Below are positions 1 through 9,765 of a DNA stretch of 64,000 bases, piece after piece. The notes beneath the pieces were generated by a model that was not told the origin of the DNA, did not search any database, and saw only the letters and a program-made list of their open reading frames with translations. Source of the DNA: an uncultured Collinsella sp. (GTDB taxonomy: Bacteria > Actinomycetota > Coriobacteriia > Coriobacteriales > Coriobacteriaceae); contig CABRHS010000008.1 in the NCBI GenBank assembly GCA_902470815.1, positions 1 to 64,000 of the forward strand, read 5' to 3'. The translations under genes were made by a program, and so were the position numbers. The first letter of the stretch is position 1. Each line of letters opens with the position of its first letter.

Positions 1-6
1 CCGATC

Positions 7-41
7 TTTACACATGGCTGTGTGCGGTTGCCATGTGTAAA
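7..41 (-). terminator. Stem-loop downstream of apbE
   Basis: A perfect 12-bp inverted repeat (7-18 with 30-41, arm TTTACACATGGC) encloses an 11-nt loop. It lies just past the apbE stop codon on the minus strand and overlaps one copy of a dispersed repeat. The U-tract is short, so its terminator role is inferred. Confidence 0.45.
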
Positions 42-63
42 ACGCACCCGACCCCAATTACGC
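30..63. repeat. Dispersed repeat, copy A
   Basis: The reverse complement reads GTAATTGGGGTCGGGTGCG followed by TTTTACACATGGC. It begins in the last codons of apbE, and its TAA is the apbE stop. Confidence 0.7.
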
Positions 64-1101
64 ATCGGTGAGCTCCTGCCAGCGGGGGGACTCGGCGGAG
101 CCGCCGCCCTGCAGGATGAAGTACGCTGCAGTGTCCTCGTGCCCGTCGGCGATCGCGGCGCCCTCGCGGCTACCTGCGACAAAGAGCGTCGTGGAGAGGG
201 CGTCCGCCGCCGTCGAGCTCGGGCAGAGGACCGTGTCGCTCACGATGTCCGTCTGCACGGGCATGCCGGTGCGCGGGTCGAGGATGTGCCAGTAGGTGAC
301 GCCGTCGAGCTCGAAGGTGCGCTCGTACAGGCCGCTGGTCACCAGGGACCCGCCGTTCACGCGAACGGTGCCGACAACGGAGCTGCCGCCGGGGTCGTTG
401 GGGTCGCGAATGCCGGCCTCCCACGGTGCGCCGTCGGGCTTCCGGCCCCAAAACGCGATGTTGCCCCCCAGGGAAAGAACCGCCCCGGTGGCTGATGTCT
501 CGCGCGCGAGCAGGTCGTAGAGCCGGTCGGCGACATAGCCCTTCGCGATGCCGCCCAGGTCGAGCTTGGCTTGGGGGTCGGCCAGGCGAACCGTCTTTGC
601 CGTGGGGTCGACTTCCACGCATCGCCAGTTCACATGGGGGAGCGCCGCGGCGATGCGCTCGTCTGCGGGGCGCGTCCCCTCCGCGAAGTCCCAAAGCGTG
701 GAGACCGCGCCGATGGTGATGTCGAACAGCCCCTGGGCGTTCTCGCAGAACCCCAGCGCCTGCTCGACGAGGTCGACCGTGCGCGGATCGACTTGGACGG
801 CCGCGCCCCCGCCCGCGTTGATGCGGGCGATATCCGAGGTCTCGTCATAGAGGTTGAACAGTTTGTCGTAGCGGGCGCACGCCTGGGCCAACTTGGCCGG
901 GGCCTCCTCGTCGCCGTAGACCGTGAAGGTGCAGTAGGTGTCGAAGGCGAACGTCGACCCGGTCGCGCCCCGGGCATCGTCGCCGTTGGAATGTGCGCCG
1001 CTCCCGCTCTCCGAACAGCCGACGATCGAGAGCGCGATTGGGAGAAGGGCCGCCCCCGCGCAAAGGCCCCGTCGGCCGATGGCGGTGCTATCGGCGCCCA
1101 T
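58..1101 (-). CDS. apbE: FAD:protein FMN transferase, ApbE-like lipoprotein
   Basis: Predicted membrane-anchored enzyme that transfers FMN from FAD onto Thr/Ser of target proteins such as Rnf/Nqr subunits (family knowledge). The 347-aa product starts with a lipoprotein signal ending IVGC (Cys29 is the predicted lipidated residue). It carries the ApbE signatures LDLGGIAKGYVADRL in mid-protein and YWHILDPRTGMP further on, and its length is normal. The start is preceded by AGGAGG. It overlaps the stop of the upstream Gx-transporter-like gene by 14 bp, so the two are co-transcribed. That pairing is common near flavin-dependent electron-transport loci, but no rnf/nqr genes are visible here. Confidence 0.93.
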   Translation of the reverse strand: MGADSTAIGRRGLCAGAALLPIALSIVGCSESGSGAHSNGDDARGATGSTFAFDTYCTFTVYGDEEAPAKLAQACARYDKLFNLYDETSDIARINAGGGAAVQVDPRTVDLVEQALGFCENAQGLFDITIGAVSTLWDFAEGTRPADERIAAALPHVNWRCVEVDPTAKTVRLADPQAKLDLGGIAKGYVADRLYDLLARETSATGAVLSLGGNIAFWGRKPDGAPWEAGIRDPNDPGGSSVVGTVRVNGGSLVTSGLYERTFELDGVTYWHILDPRTGMPVQTDIVSDTVLCPSSTAADALSTTLFVAGSREGAAIADGHEDTAAYFILQGGGSAESPRWQELTDA

Positions 1102-1669
1102 GCAGGGCCTCCTGTGGGATCGAGCGGAGCACGAGCTGGGCGACTATGCCCACCACAAGGCCGCAGAGCACGCCCGCGACGGCCAGGGCGGGTGCGTTGA
1201 CCAGGGCGACTCGCGTTGACAGGAGGACCGCGACGGCGATGAGCTGCCCTGCGTTGTGCGCGACGCCCCCCAAGACGGAGACGCCCACCGCCGAGAACGC
1301 GCGGCTCCTCACCGCGAGCGCCATGATGGCCCACGAGAGGATGCCGCCGGCGAGCGAGAACGCGAGCATCTGGAGGTTGGCGAAGAGCAGCGAGGATGCC
1401 AGGACCTTGGCGAACATGAGGTAGAGCCCGGGCTTGGGCCCCAGCCATTCGAGCGCCAGGAGAACGACCGCGTTCCCCAGGCCGAGCTTGACGCCGGGGA
1501 CGGTCACGGGGAGCGGGATGAGCAGCTCGAGATAGCCGCACGCGAGCGCGGCGGCGGTGAGGACGCCATAGAGCGCCGCCCTGCGCCCGGGCGTCATGTG
1601 CGCGGTGCGCGCGCATGCCCCTCCAGGTGCGGCCTCCGGGTTTCCAGGTATGTCGGGAGTGATTTTCAT
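1088..1669 (-). CDS. Gx transporter family membrane protein (Hpre_diP_synt_I-like)
   Basis: Small polytopic membrane protein of about 193 aa with roughly five hydrophobic segments and the stretch VTVPGVKLGLGNAVVLLALEWLG, typical of the Gx transporter family (annotated in some Firmicutes as heptaprenyl diphosphate synthase component I). These are ECF-like substrate-binding membrane proteins; the substrate is unknown. It is first in an operon with apbE. The start is uncertain: a minus-strand TATAAT lies at 1682-1677, seven bases before the ATG at 1669, which would make the mRNA leaderless. An ATG at 1678 would sit inside that -10 box, and one at 1597 would give a shorter product lacking a clear ribosome site. 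Confidence 0.8.
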   Translation of the reverse strand: MKITPDIPGNPEAAPGGACARTAHMTPGRRAALYGVLTAAALACGYLELLIPLPVTVPGVKLGLGNAVVLLALEWLGPKPGLYLMFAKVLASSLLFANLQMLAFSLAGGILSWAIMALAVRSRAFSAVGVSVLGGVAHNAGQLIAVAVLLSTRVALVNAPALAVAGVLCGLVVGIVAQLVLRSIPQEALHGRR

Positions 1670-1676
1670 GGTTGCC

Positions 1677-1682
1677 ATTATA
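1677..1682 (-). promoter_or_regulatory. Putative -10 box for the Gx transporter/apbE operon
   Basis: The minus strand reads TATAAT exactly 7 nt before an in-frame ATG (1669), consistent with a leaderless transcript. No convincing -35 box is visible, so this is suggestive only. Confidence 0.4.
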
Positions 1683-1733
1683 CGGGCTCGGGTACGCTGT
1701 AGGGAGTTCAAGACCATCCGAAAGGAGACCCAT

Positions 1734-2093
1734 ATGTCCGTCCTGTTCATCGAGTATCCCAAGTGCACCACGTGCAAGAAGGCCAAGAAGTGGCTGGACG
1801 AGCACGGCGTGGAGTACGTCGACCGCCATATCGTGGAGGACAACCCCTCCGCCGAGGAGCTCGCCGCGTGGCAGGCTCGCTCGGGCCTGCCCCTGCGCCG
1901 CTTCTTCAACACGAGCGGCATGAAGTACCGCGAGCTCGGCGTGAAGGCGATGCTTGACGCCGGCATGACCGACGAGGAGGCGTTCGCCCTGCTAGCGACT
2001 GATGGCATGCTGGTCAAGCGACCCATCGTGGTAACGGACGACGTGGTGCTCACGGGCTTCAAGGAGGCCGCGTGGGAGGAGGCACTCCTGTAG
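1734..2093 (+). CDS. ArsC/Spx family thioredoxin-fold protein
   Basis: A 119-aa protein of the arsenate reductase/Spx superfamily. The N-terminal FIEYPKCTTCKKAKKWL has a CxxC redox pair (Cys11, Cys14), and the C-terminal half contains MLVKRPIVV, the conserved RP element that follows the active site in ArsC-like proteins. Length and layout fit both glutaredoxin-linked ArsC homologues and Spx/MgsR regulators, and sequence alone does not settle which. AGGAG precedes the ATG. It stands alone, divergent from the apbE operon, with a terminator hairpin right after the stop. No arsenic genes are nearby, so a role in arsenate detoxification is not supported by context. Confidence 0.85.
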   Translation: MSVLFIEYPKCTTCKKAKKWLDEHGVEYVDRHIVEDNPSAEELAAWQARSGLPLRRFFNTSGMKYRELGVKAMLDAGMTDEEAFALLATDGMLVKRPIVVTDDVVLTGFKEAAWEEALL

Positions 2094-2131
2094 CGCCGAT
2101 TGGATTCACGCGGTCGCCATCGGCGCTTTTC
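2092..2131 (+). terminator. Rho-independent terminator after the ArsC-like gene
   Basis: A 9-bp stem (2092-2100 with 2119-2127, AGCGCCGAT/ATCGGCGCT) is followed by TTTT. It overlaps the stop codon region of the upstream gene. Confidence 0.65.
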
Positions 2132-2249
2132 GCGGTGCGTGACATATGGCACTGCGCCGCGCTAACGGCGTCGTATCGTGGGGTGCTTCAAGCTCGGCCG
2201 GCGTTGGGCGGTCGGGTTGATCGGCTTGTGAGGATGAAAAGGGGAGACG

Positions 2250-3018
2250 GTGGAGATTCATGAGGTGCGGGCACTCGCCCGGGCCGTCGCCGACGGCGCG
2301 GTGTCGCCGGATGAGATGGTGAGGCGCCTACGCGTCGATGCCGTGACCGACCTTGGGTACGCCTGCGTCGACCACCAGCGAGGCGTGCGCACGGGGGTGG
2401 GAGAGGTGATCTACGGAGCGGGCAAGACAGCCGAGCAGATCGCCGGGATCGTCGCTGCCATGCTCGCCGCGGGGCAGGACCGCGTGCTCATCACGCGCCT
2501 CGATGCGGACAAGGCCGACGCCCTGCGGCGCCTTGGATGCGATTTCGCGTACGAGCGCGAGGCGCGGGCCGGCGTGGTGGGGGATATCCCCGAGCCGACG
2601 GGCAATGGGGGGATACTGGTCGTGACTGCCGGGACGAGTGATGCGCCGGTTGCAGAGGAGGCGGCGTTGACCGCCCGTTTCCTGGGCAACCGCGTGCGTG
2701 TGGTGCACGACGTGGGCGTGGCGGGCATCCACCGCCTCCTGGCCCATGGCGAGGACATCGCTCTCGCGCAGGTGATCGTGGCCGTTGCGGGCATGGAGGG
2801 CGCGCTGCCGAGCGTGGTGGCGGGCCTGGCGAGCTGCCCGGTGATCGCGGTCCCCACGAGTGTGGGCTACGGCGCGAGCCTGGGCGGGGTCACGGCGCTG
2901 CTCGCCATGGTGAACAGCTGCGCGAGCGGCGTGTCCGTGGTGAATATAGACAACGGATTTGGGGCCGCTTACCAGGCCTCTCTCATAAATCATCTACCCG
3001 GTGGAGAGGAGCTCGGAC

Positions 3019-3026
<8 letters not shown>
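2250..3026 (+). CDS. larB: Nickel-pincer cofactor biosynthesis protein LarB
   Basis: LarB carboxylates and hydrolyses nicotinic acid adenine dinucleotide, the first step towards the nickel-pincer nucleotide cofactor of lactate racemase-type enzymes (family knowledge). The 258-aa protein has the AIR-carboxylase-like fold signature: GVGEVIYGAGKT near residue 50, VVTAGTSDAPVAEEA in the middle, and VVAGLASCPVIAVPTSVGYGAS near the C-terminus. The start is GTG with GGGGAG eight bases upstream. It overlaps the next gene, larC, by 8 bp, so the two form an operon. larA and larE are not in the window. Confidence 0.93.
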
Positions 3027-4404
<1,378 letters not shown>

Positions 4405-4415
4405 AAGGGACCGCC

Positions 4416-4976
4416 ATGAAGCTCCTGATTGCCTCCGACATCCATGGATCTGCCTACTGGGCCGAGCGCCTGATGCGCGCCATCGACGACGAGCGGCCCG
4501 ACAGGGTCGTGCTGCTGGGGGACCTGCTCTACCACGGGCCGCGCAACGACCTGCCGCGCGATTACGCCCCCAAGCGCGTGATCGCCCTGCTCAACGACCT
4601 CGCCGCGACGGGCCGCCTGATGGCGGTGCGCGGCAATTGCGAGGCCGAGGTCGACCAGATGGTCCTGGATTTCCCCTGCATGGCGGACAGCGCCTCGATA
4701 TTGGACGAGGCCGGGCGCGAGCTCTTCTGCACGCACGGGCACGTCTTCGGCGCGGGGCTCCACAACAGCGTGGACCGTATGCCGTCCCTGCCGCGGGGAT
4801 CGGCGCTCGTGTACGGCCACACGCACATCAAGGTGAACGAGGCCTGCGCGGGCCATCCGGGTCTATGGCTGTTCAACCCCGGCAGCGTGTCCATTCCCAA
4901 GGATGGCGCGAGCAGCTGCGGCGTGTACGACGCCTCGCAGCCGATCGAGCGGGCGTTCTCGCACATCTTGCTATAG
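4416..4976 (+). CDS. yfcE: YfcE/MJ0936-family metallophosphodiesterase
   Basis: Calcineurin-like phosphodiesterase of 186 aa. The ordered metal-binding motifs are all visible: DIHGS near residue 8, GDLLYHG near 36, GNCEAEVD near 75 (the GNC variant typical of YfcE), CTHGHVF near 105 and GHTH near 130. YfcE enzymes hydrolyse phosphodiester model substrates and the natural substrate is uncertain. AAGGGA precedes the ATG, and the gene starts 11 bp after larC, so it may be read with the lar genes although no functional link is known. Confidence 0.9.
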   Translation: MKLLIASDIHGSAYWAERLMRAIDDERPDRVVLLGDLLYHGPRNDLPRDYAPKRVIALLNDLAATGRLMAVRGNCEAEVDQMVLDFPCMADSASILDEAGRELFCTHGHVFGAGLHNSVDRMPSLPRGSALVYGHTHIKVNEACAGHPGLWLFNPGSVSIPKDGASSCGVYDASQPIERAFSHILL

Positions 4977-5062
4977 GTCGGGGCCGCGTCGGGGCGGCTT
5001 GGTTGGTTTGGGGCGCAGGGCGCCATGCGCGCGTGCGCGCGATAGAGAAATGGGAGGCCATC

Positions 5063-5935
5063 ATGGGCGAATGGGTCGAGACGGGCGCATCGAGCCTGGC
5101 GGGCATCACGAGGAACACGGCCACGCTGGCGGACGCGCGCGAGGAGGTGCAGGCGCTCGTCGAGACCGTCTGGCGCCTTCGCCAGCCAGATGGGTGCCCG
5201 TGGGACCGAGAGCAGACGCACGAGAGCATCGCGAAGAACATGATCGAGGAGGCGTACGAGGCCCTCGACTGCATCGAGGCGCATGACGAGGCGCATTTGC
5301 GCGAGGAGCTCGGCGACGTGCTCATGCAGGTGGTCCTGCATGCCCAGATCGCGGCCGATTCCGGTGCGTTCACCATGGCAGACGTCGCGCAGGACATCAA
5401 CCAGAAGTTGATTCGCCGTCATCCCCATGTGTTCGGCGATGTCACGGGCGCCGCGAGGGGCGCCGATGAGGTCCTGGCGATCTGGGACAGCGTGAAGCTT
5501 GCCGAGAAGAGCGGCAGGGATGCCGAGGCCACCGGTCGGGGCGGGCGCCCCGAGGGTCTGCTCGACGGCGTCCCCCGTGCACTGCCCGCCCTCATGGAGG
5601 CCCAGAAGGTCTCGCGCAAGGCCGCCGCGGTGGGTTTTGAATGGGAGACGGTCGACGACGTGTGGGCGAAGGTCGCTGAGGAGCGCGCCGAGTTCGAGGC
5701 GGAGCGGCGGGGCACGCCTGAGCGCGAGCTCGAGTTCGGCGACATGCTGTTCGCGCTCGTGAACGTGGCGCGCAAGGAGGGCATAGACGCCGAGAGCGCC
5801 CTGCGCGCGAGCACCGCGAAGTTCCGCGCGCGCTGGGAGGCGGTGGAGGAGCTCGCCCGCGAACGCAATCAGGCCCCGGAGGGCCTGACTACGGACGAAT
5901 TGAACGAGTTGTGGGACGCGGTTAAGCGCGGCTAG
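5063..5935 (+). CDS. mazG: Nucleoside triphosphate pyrophosphohydrolase MazG
   Basis: MazG converts NTPs/dNTPs to NMPs plus pyrophosphate and helps clear aberrant nucleotides. The 290-aa protein shows the tandem MazG layout: an N-terminal domain with GCPWDREQTHESI and the helix pair EEAYEALDCIE / EELGDVLMQVVLHA that supplies acidic Mg ligands, and a second domain with EFGDMLFALVNVARKEGIDAESAL. GGGAGG precedes the ATG. Its 3' end overlaps the convergent membrane-protein gene by 14 bp. Confidence 0.93.
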   Translation: MGEWVETGASSLAGITRNTATLADAREEVQALVETVWRLRQPDGCPWDREQTHESIAKNMIEEAYEALDCIEAHDEAHLREELGDVLMQVVLHAQIAADSGAFTMADVAQDINQKLIRRHPHVFGDVTGAARGADEVLAIWDSVKLAEKSGRDAEATGRGGRPEGLLDGVPRALPALMEAQKVSRKAAAVGFEWETVDDVWAKVAEERAEFEAERRGTPERELEFGDMLFALVNVARKEGIDAESALRASTAKFRARWEAVEELARERNQAPEGLTTDELNELWDAVKRG

Positions 5936-6353
5936 GGCGCGCGTGCAGCCAATTCCAGCCAAAGCGCACGCCGGCGAGCGCGAGGGCCGTCCCCAGCCCG
6001 GTGTAGAAGACCGCGATGAACACCTCAGGCGCCAGGCCAAAGGCCCTGATCGAGATGCCTCCCGTCATCATGACCGCCATGATGATGAAAGAGGGCACAT
6101 CGAAGAACTTGAGGAAGAAATGGCGGTCGTCTTCGTATGAGGAGATGCGGTCGGTGTGCTTGATCACGAGCTTGCCGAACACGAAGGTCCAGAAAAGCGC
6201 TCCAACGGCGGTGGAGAGCGCGATGTTGATCAGCGAGACGTGGTCGTTTGCGTAGGCCTCGAGGCCGATGCGGACGATGTTGACGCCCGCGACGAGCCAG
6301 ACAAAGCTGGCGATGAGCAGGAGCGTGTGCCTGCGCACGGTGAATGGGCGCAT
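5922..6353 (-). CDS. Uncharacterised four-helix membrane protein
   Basis: A 143-aa protein with about four hydrophobic segments (near residues 8-28, 42-62, 85-108 and 113-132) and a short charged loop HTDRISSYEDDRHFF between the second and third. I do not recognise the family. GGGAGG precedes ATG 6353; an in-frame TTG at 6365 is possible but unlikely. It lies 27 bp after the next small membrane gene on the same strand, and both sit downstream of a strong operator next to a divergent tetR. That suggests a two-gene unit repressed by that regulator, perhaps a transporter or envelope-stress pair. It overlaps mazG tail to tail. Confidence 0.75.
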   Translation of the reverse strand: MRPFTVRRHTLLLIASFVWLVAGVNIVRIGLEAYANDHVSLINIALSTAVGALFWTFVFGKLVIKHTDRISSYEDDRHFFLKFFDVPSFIIMAVMMTGGISIRAFGLAPEVFIAVFYTGLGTALALAGVRFGWNWLHARPSRA

Positions 6354-6380
6354 GGTGCCTCCCAAGGGGTCGTTTGGCGC

Positions 6381-6875
6381 TTACGCGCGCTTGGTGCTGG
6401 GACGATAGACGATAAAGGCTGCGATGGCCGCGACGACGAGGCTCGCGACGACGGCGGCCGTGGTGCCGAGCTTGATGGCCGGGATGCCCACGAGCATGCC
6501 GATCACGTAGGGGACGAGCCAGGCGACCCACACCGCGGCGCTCAGGCGATGGAAGGTGCGCTCGCGCTCAAGGGCGTGGGCGTTCTCGCGCTTGCCCTGC
6601 AGGTAGACGAACGTGGCCCAGCCCGCATGGAACAGCATGAGAATGATGGCGGCGAGCCCCGTGATGCCGTGGATGGCGGGGGCGGCGGTGGCGCTCTCGC
6701 GGGCCATCAGGCTCATGAGCGTGGTGCCCGTGGTGTCACACACAAGGCCGCACCAGAAAAATACCAGGTGAATGCCGCGAAGACGGCCGTCGGCGCGCTC
6801 CTTGAAGACGCCGATGGTGTAGAGGATGAGCGCTCCGGTGATGGCGAGGCTGGCGAACATGAGCATGGGAGACAT
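6381..6875 (-). CDS. Membrane protein resembling the TIGR03987/HsmA family
   Basis: A 164-aa protein with about five hydrophobic segments. The central ILMLFHAGWATFVYLQGKRENAH, a His within a helix followed by a basic loop, and its overall size resemble the TIGR03987 (HsmA-like) membrane family. That assignment is from memory and tentative. The start is ATG with AGGAG upstream. It is the first gene of a unit with the 143-aa membrane protein and is divergent from a tetR, with a palindromic operator in the intergenic region. A role in efflux or haem/toxicant tolerance is conceivable but not shown. Confidence 0.7.
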   Translation of the reverse strand: MSPMLMFASLAITGALILYTIGVFKERADGRLRGIHLVFFWCGLVCDTTGTTLMSLMARESATAAPAIHGITGLAAIILMLFHAGWATFVYLQGKRENAHALERERTFHRLSAAVWVAWLVPYVIGMLVGIPAIKLGTTAAVVASLVVAAIAAFIVYRPSTKRA

Positions 6876-6919
6876 ACATGCTCCTTTCTGTGGCGCCGCA
6901 TGGCGCCGGGTGGAAGGTG

Positions 6920-6958
6920 TATAATATGAACTACGTTCATCTGAACGATGTTCATATT
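6920..6958. promoter_or_regulatory. Divergent promoter with nested TetR-type operator
   Basis: A near-symmetrical 36-bp site (6923-6958) has outer arms AATATGAAC and GTTCATATT. It contains two inner palindromes, ATGAAC-N3-GTTCAT and TGAAC-N3-GTTCA. A TATAAT lies at 6920-6925 on the plus strand and a TATTAT on the minus strand overlaps the same end. Bound repressor would therefore block both the membrane-protein genes and tetR. Confidence 0.75.
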
Positions 6959-7050
6959 AGGCGCTGGGGAAAAGGGAGACAAGTTCCGGTAAGCCGGGGC
7001 TCAAAGGACCCTGAACGCTTCACGCGCATGTTCACTGAGGGGGCATCGAG

Positions 7051-7617
7051 TTGGGCAGCAGGAAAACCATCACGCGCGATAGGATCGTCGGGGTCGCCTA
7101 CAACATGGCGTGCGAGTCGGGCCTCACCTCGCTGAACGTCCGGTCCGTCGCCGAGGCGTGCGGCGTGGCGACCGGCACGCTCTACAACCATGTGCCCGAC
7201 ATCGCCGAGTTGCGGACCGAAGTGCTCCAGCGCTTCTGGAGCGAGGCGCTCGCCGCCGCCGAGCTGGAGTCGTGCACCCAGGGTGCCGAGACCGCGCTTG
7301 AGTACTGTCGCCGTCTGGCCAGCGCGCTGTCCGAGTCCCTGCAGGGATTCAAGAACGCATGGCTGCGAGACCTCGGCACGCTGGACGGACGCACGCGCCA
7401 GAGGACGATGGAGGCGGAGCGCGCCTGCCTGCAGGGCCTGCGCGATACGGTTCGACATGCGTTCGAGATGGACGGCGCGATCTCCGCGCGAGCGCGCAAG
7501 CGCGTGGACATGACGGCTGTTGCCGATTTGGTGTGGAACGCGATGCTCGATGGGCTCAAGCGGAGGGACGGCTCGCATGAGACGCTCTTCGCCCTGCTCG
7601 AGCTCGCCCTGTACTAG
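7051..7617 (+). CDS. TetR/AcrR family transcriptional regulator
   Basis: A 188-aa repressor-type protein. Residues about 8-52 form the TetR helix-turn-helix (RDRIVGVAYNMACESGLTSL...GVATGTLYNHV), with the hallmark LYNH in the recognition helix. The C-terminal ligand domain is unassigned. The start is TTG at 7051 with GAGGGGG eight bases upstream. It is divergent from two small membrane-protein genes and shares a doubled palindromic operator with them, so autoregulation and repression of that pair are likely; the inducer is unknown. Confidence 0.88.
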   Translation: MGSRKTITRDRIVGVAYNMACESGLTSLNVRSVAEACGVATGTLYNHVPDIAELRTEVLQRFWSEALAAAELESCTQGAETALEYCRRLASALSESLQGFKNAWLRDLGTLDGRTRQRTMEAERACLQGLRDTVRHAFEMDGAISARARKRVDMTAVADLVWNAMLDGLKRRDGSHETLFALLELALY

Positions 7618-7765
7618 GAGGAACGGGCGACGGTCTGCGCTTGAGACGGCGTGCGTCCCGAGGGGGGAAGCGCCGCGCCCGCAAAGCCTGCACATCTGGG
7701 GTGCGCCGACGTGCCATAATGGGGGTCGCACAGCGCACATACACCCTCAACCGCACAAGGCGCAT

Positions 7766-8731
7766 ATGGCTATTACCATGAACAAAATCAAACGCTCCTC
7801 CGGGGCCTCGGACCCGGGAAAGACGAGCGACCTTTCCGCCGCGCGCGACGCGGCCGCGGCTAAGCCCACGCGCCGGTCGGCGCGTGGCAGCGAGGTCGTC
7901 GCGCGCGAGAAGAAAGAGCGACGGGAGGCGCGCGGCCAGGGGAAGAAGGCCACGGCGCGCGTGTCGTCCACAGCGAACCGTCGGGGAGGCGGAGCCGCAG
8001 GTCGAGACGGCGCGCGCGGGGCCGGCGGCGGGGCGAAGGGCGCGGGCGGCCGCACTCAGCGCGCCGCGATGAGGTACGCGACGGACAACCGCTTTGTGAG
8101 CTGGGTGTACGACTTCACCACGGGGCCCCGGCGCTACGTGTTCTACCTGCTCGTCGCGCTGTTCGTAGGCATGGGCGTCTATTGGCCCGTTCGCGACTTC
8201 TACATCGCGCACAGGACCGAGGCGATCTTGCAGGAGCAGAAGGCGATCAGGAAGCGATACAACGACGCCCTTGGCCAGGAGGTCGAGGGCCTGCTGTCGC
8301 AAGAGGGCGTCGAGGACGCCGCGCGCAGGGATTACGGCATGGTGATGCCCGGCGAGAAGACCATCACGGTCGAGGGCCTGAACGAGGACGGCGAGCCGGT
8401 GGTGGTGGACCGATCCGATCCGGATGCCGCGGTGGAGGGCGCCCCCGGGGGTGGGGGAGAAGGGTCCGGGCAGCAGGGCTCCACTTCGACGAACGGCGCA
8501 GCGTCCAAAAACGATGAGGGCAAGCTCAAGGCCGAGGACGCTGCGGATAAAAGCAAGACGGGTTCCGATGCCGCGGCGCCCGACCCCGACAAGGTCCCCA
8601 TGACCTCTGCCGAGGTCGAGGCGGCGGAGCGCGCGGTCCTGGAGAATTCGGAGTGGTACTGGAAGGTTCTCGACTCCCTCTTCTTCTTCGATGGCGCCAA
8701 CGGCATGGCGGTCGTCTCGACGGGGGAGTAG
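7766..8731 (+). CDS. DivIC/FtsB-like septum formation initiator with long basic N-terminus
   Basis: A 321-aa bitopic membrane protein. Residues 1 to about 110 are Arg/Lys/Ala/Gly-rich and disordered, followed by one transmembrane helix (RYVFYLLVALFVGMGVYWPV) and a short coiled coil (TEAILQEQKAIRKRYNDALGQEVEGL). Next comes the stretch EDAARRDYGMVMPGEK, which matches the conserved end of the DivIC/FtsB module. The C-terminal 140 residues are low-complexity with a final hydrophobic EWYWKVLDSLFFFDG. DivIC-type proteins organise the divisome with FtsL/FtsQ. ATG 7766 has only a weak AAGG upstream. It is followed 3 bp later by ppx/gppA. Confidence 0.85.
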   Translation: MAITMNKIKRSSGASDPGKTSDLSAARDAAAAKPTRRSARGSEVVAREKKERREARGQGKKATARVSSTANRRGGGAAGRDGARGAGGGAKGAGGRTQRAAMRYATDNRFVSWVYDFTTGPRRYVFYLLVALFVGMGVYWPVRDFYIAHRTEAILQEQKAIRKRYNDALGQEVEGLLSQEGVEDAARRDYGMVMPGEKTITVEGLNEDGEPVVVDRSDPDAAVEGAPGGGGEGSGQQGSTSTNGAASKNDEGKLKAEDAADKSKTGSDAAAPDPDKVPMTSAEVEAAERAVLENSEWYWKVLDSLFFFDGANGMAVVSTGE

Positions 8732-8734
8732 GCG

Positions 8735-9727
8735 ATGGGTGAGGTCAAGCTCGCGGCTATCGATTTGGGCACGGTGTCTTCGCGCCTGCTATGCGTGACG
8801 ATGCGTGACGGCGTGGTCGTCGATTCGGTAAAGCGCACGGTGATCACCGATTTGGGTCAGGGGGTCGACGCCTCTGGGCTCTTTGCCCCGGAGGCGATCG
8901 GCCGCGTGGTGGGCGCCTGTTCCGGATTCGTCCGAGAGGCGCGCGCATACGGGGCGCGGCTGGTGTGCACCACGCTCACGAGCGCGGCTCGCGATGTCTC
9001 TAACGGCGGGGAGCTGTTGGGCAAGCTGCGCGATCTTGGCTTGATTCCCCAGGTCATACCTGGCGAGATCGAGGCCAGGCTCACGTTTTACGGTGTCGCG
9101 CATGATTTTCCCGGCGAGCGGATCTCCGTCGCCGATTCGGGCGGCGGGTCCACGGAGCTCGTGGTGGGCTCATGCGCCCCTGCCGCTACGGAGGGCGGGC
9201 TCGATCTGGAGTGCACCCGTTCGCTGAACATAGGATGCCGTCGCGTGACGGAGCGGTTCTTCTCGGGCATGCCGCCCGTCGATGGGGAGATTGAGCACGC
9301 GGTCGCCTGGATGCGCCCTCTGTTCGACGAGTATTGGACCGGCCTTGCCGAGCGTCCGGCGCGCTTGATTGCGGTCGGCGGGACGGTGACCACGCTCGTC
9401 GCCATGGTACACGGCCTGGTCGAGTACGATTCGCGCTTCGTGCACTTGCGCGACCTCGCGCTGGGTCAGGTCGACGCGGCGATCGATCGGATGCGCGTCA
9501 TGGATGCGGCGGGCATAGCGTCATTGCCGGGCATACAGCCCAAGCGCGCGCCGGTGATCCTGGCCGGAGCGGTCATCATGCGCGAGCTGATGGCGGCGGG
9601 CGGGTACGAGCGCCTGACGGTGAGTGAGAACAGCCTGCTTGCGGGGCTCATCGCGACTTCGTTTGAGGCTGTGGCCCATGGTGGCGAGACCGTGATCGGG
9701 TGGAGCCCGGAGCTCGCGGAGCTGTAG
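8735..9727 (+). CDS. Ppx/GppA family phosphatase
   Basis: A 330-aa exopolyphosphatase/guanosine pentaphosphatase-type enzyme of the actin-like ATPase superfamily. It shows the phosphate-binding loops AAIDLGTVSSRLL at the N-terminus and ADSGGGSTELVVG near residue 130, plus VGGTVTTLVAM near 210. It is a short single-module form without the C-terminal HD-like domain of E. coli Ppx. The substrate (polyphosphate versus pppGpp) cannot be told from sequence. It starts 3 bp after the DivIC-like gene, so the two are probably co-transcribed, an arrangement common in actinobacteria. Confidence 0.92.
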   Translation: MGEVKLAAIDLGTVSSRLLCVTMRDGVVVDSVKRTVITDLGQGVDASGLFAPEAIGRVVGACSGFVREARAYGARLVCTTLTSAARDVSNGGELLGKLRDLGLIPQVIPGEIEARLTFYGVAHDFPGERISVADSGGGSTELVVGSCAPAATEGGLDLECTRSLNIGCRRVTERFFSGMPPVDGEIEHAVAWMRPLFDEYWTGLAERPARLIAVGGTVTTLVAMVHGLVEYDSRFVHLRDLALGQVDAAIDRMRVMDAAGIASLPGIQPKRAPVILAGAVIMRELMAAGGYERLTVSENSLLAGLIATSFEAVAHGGETVIGWSPELAEL

Positions 9728-9765
9728 GCCCGCGAGCCGGGGCCCGCGGGCCGGTCTCGCGGCAT

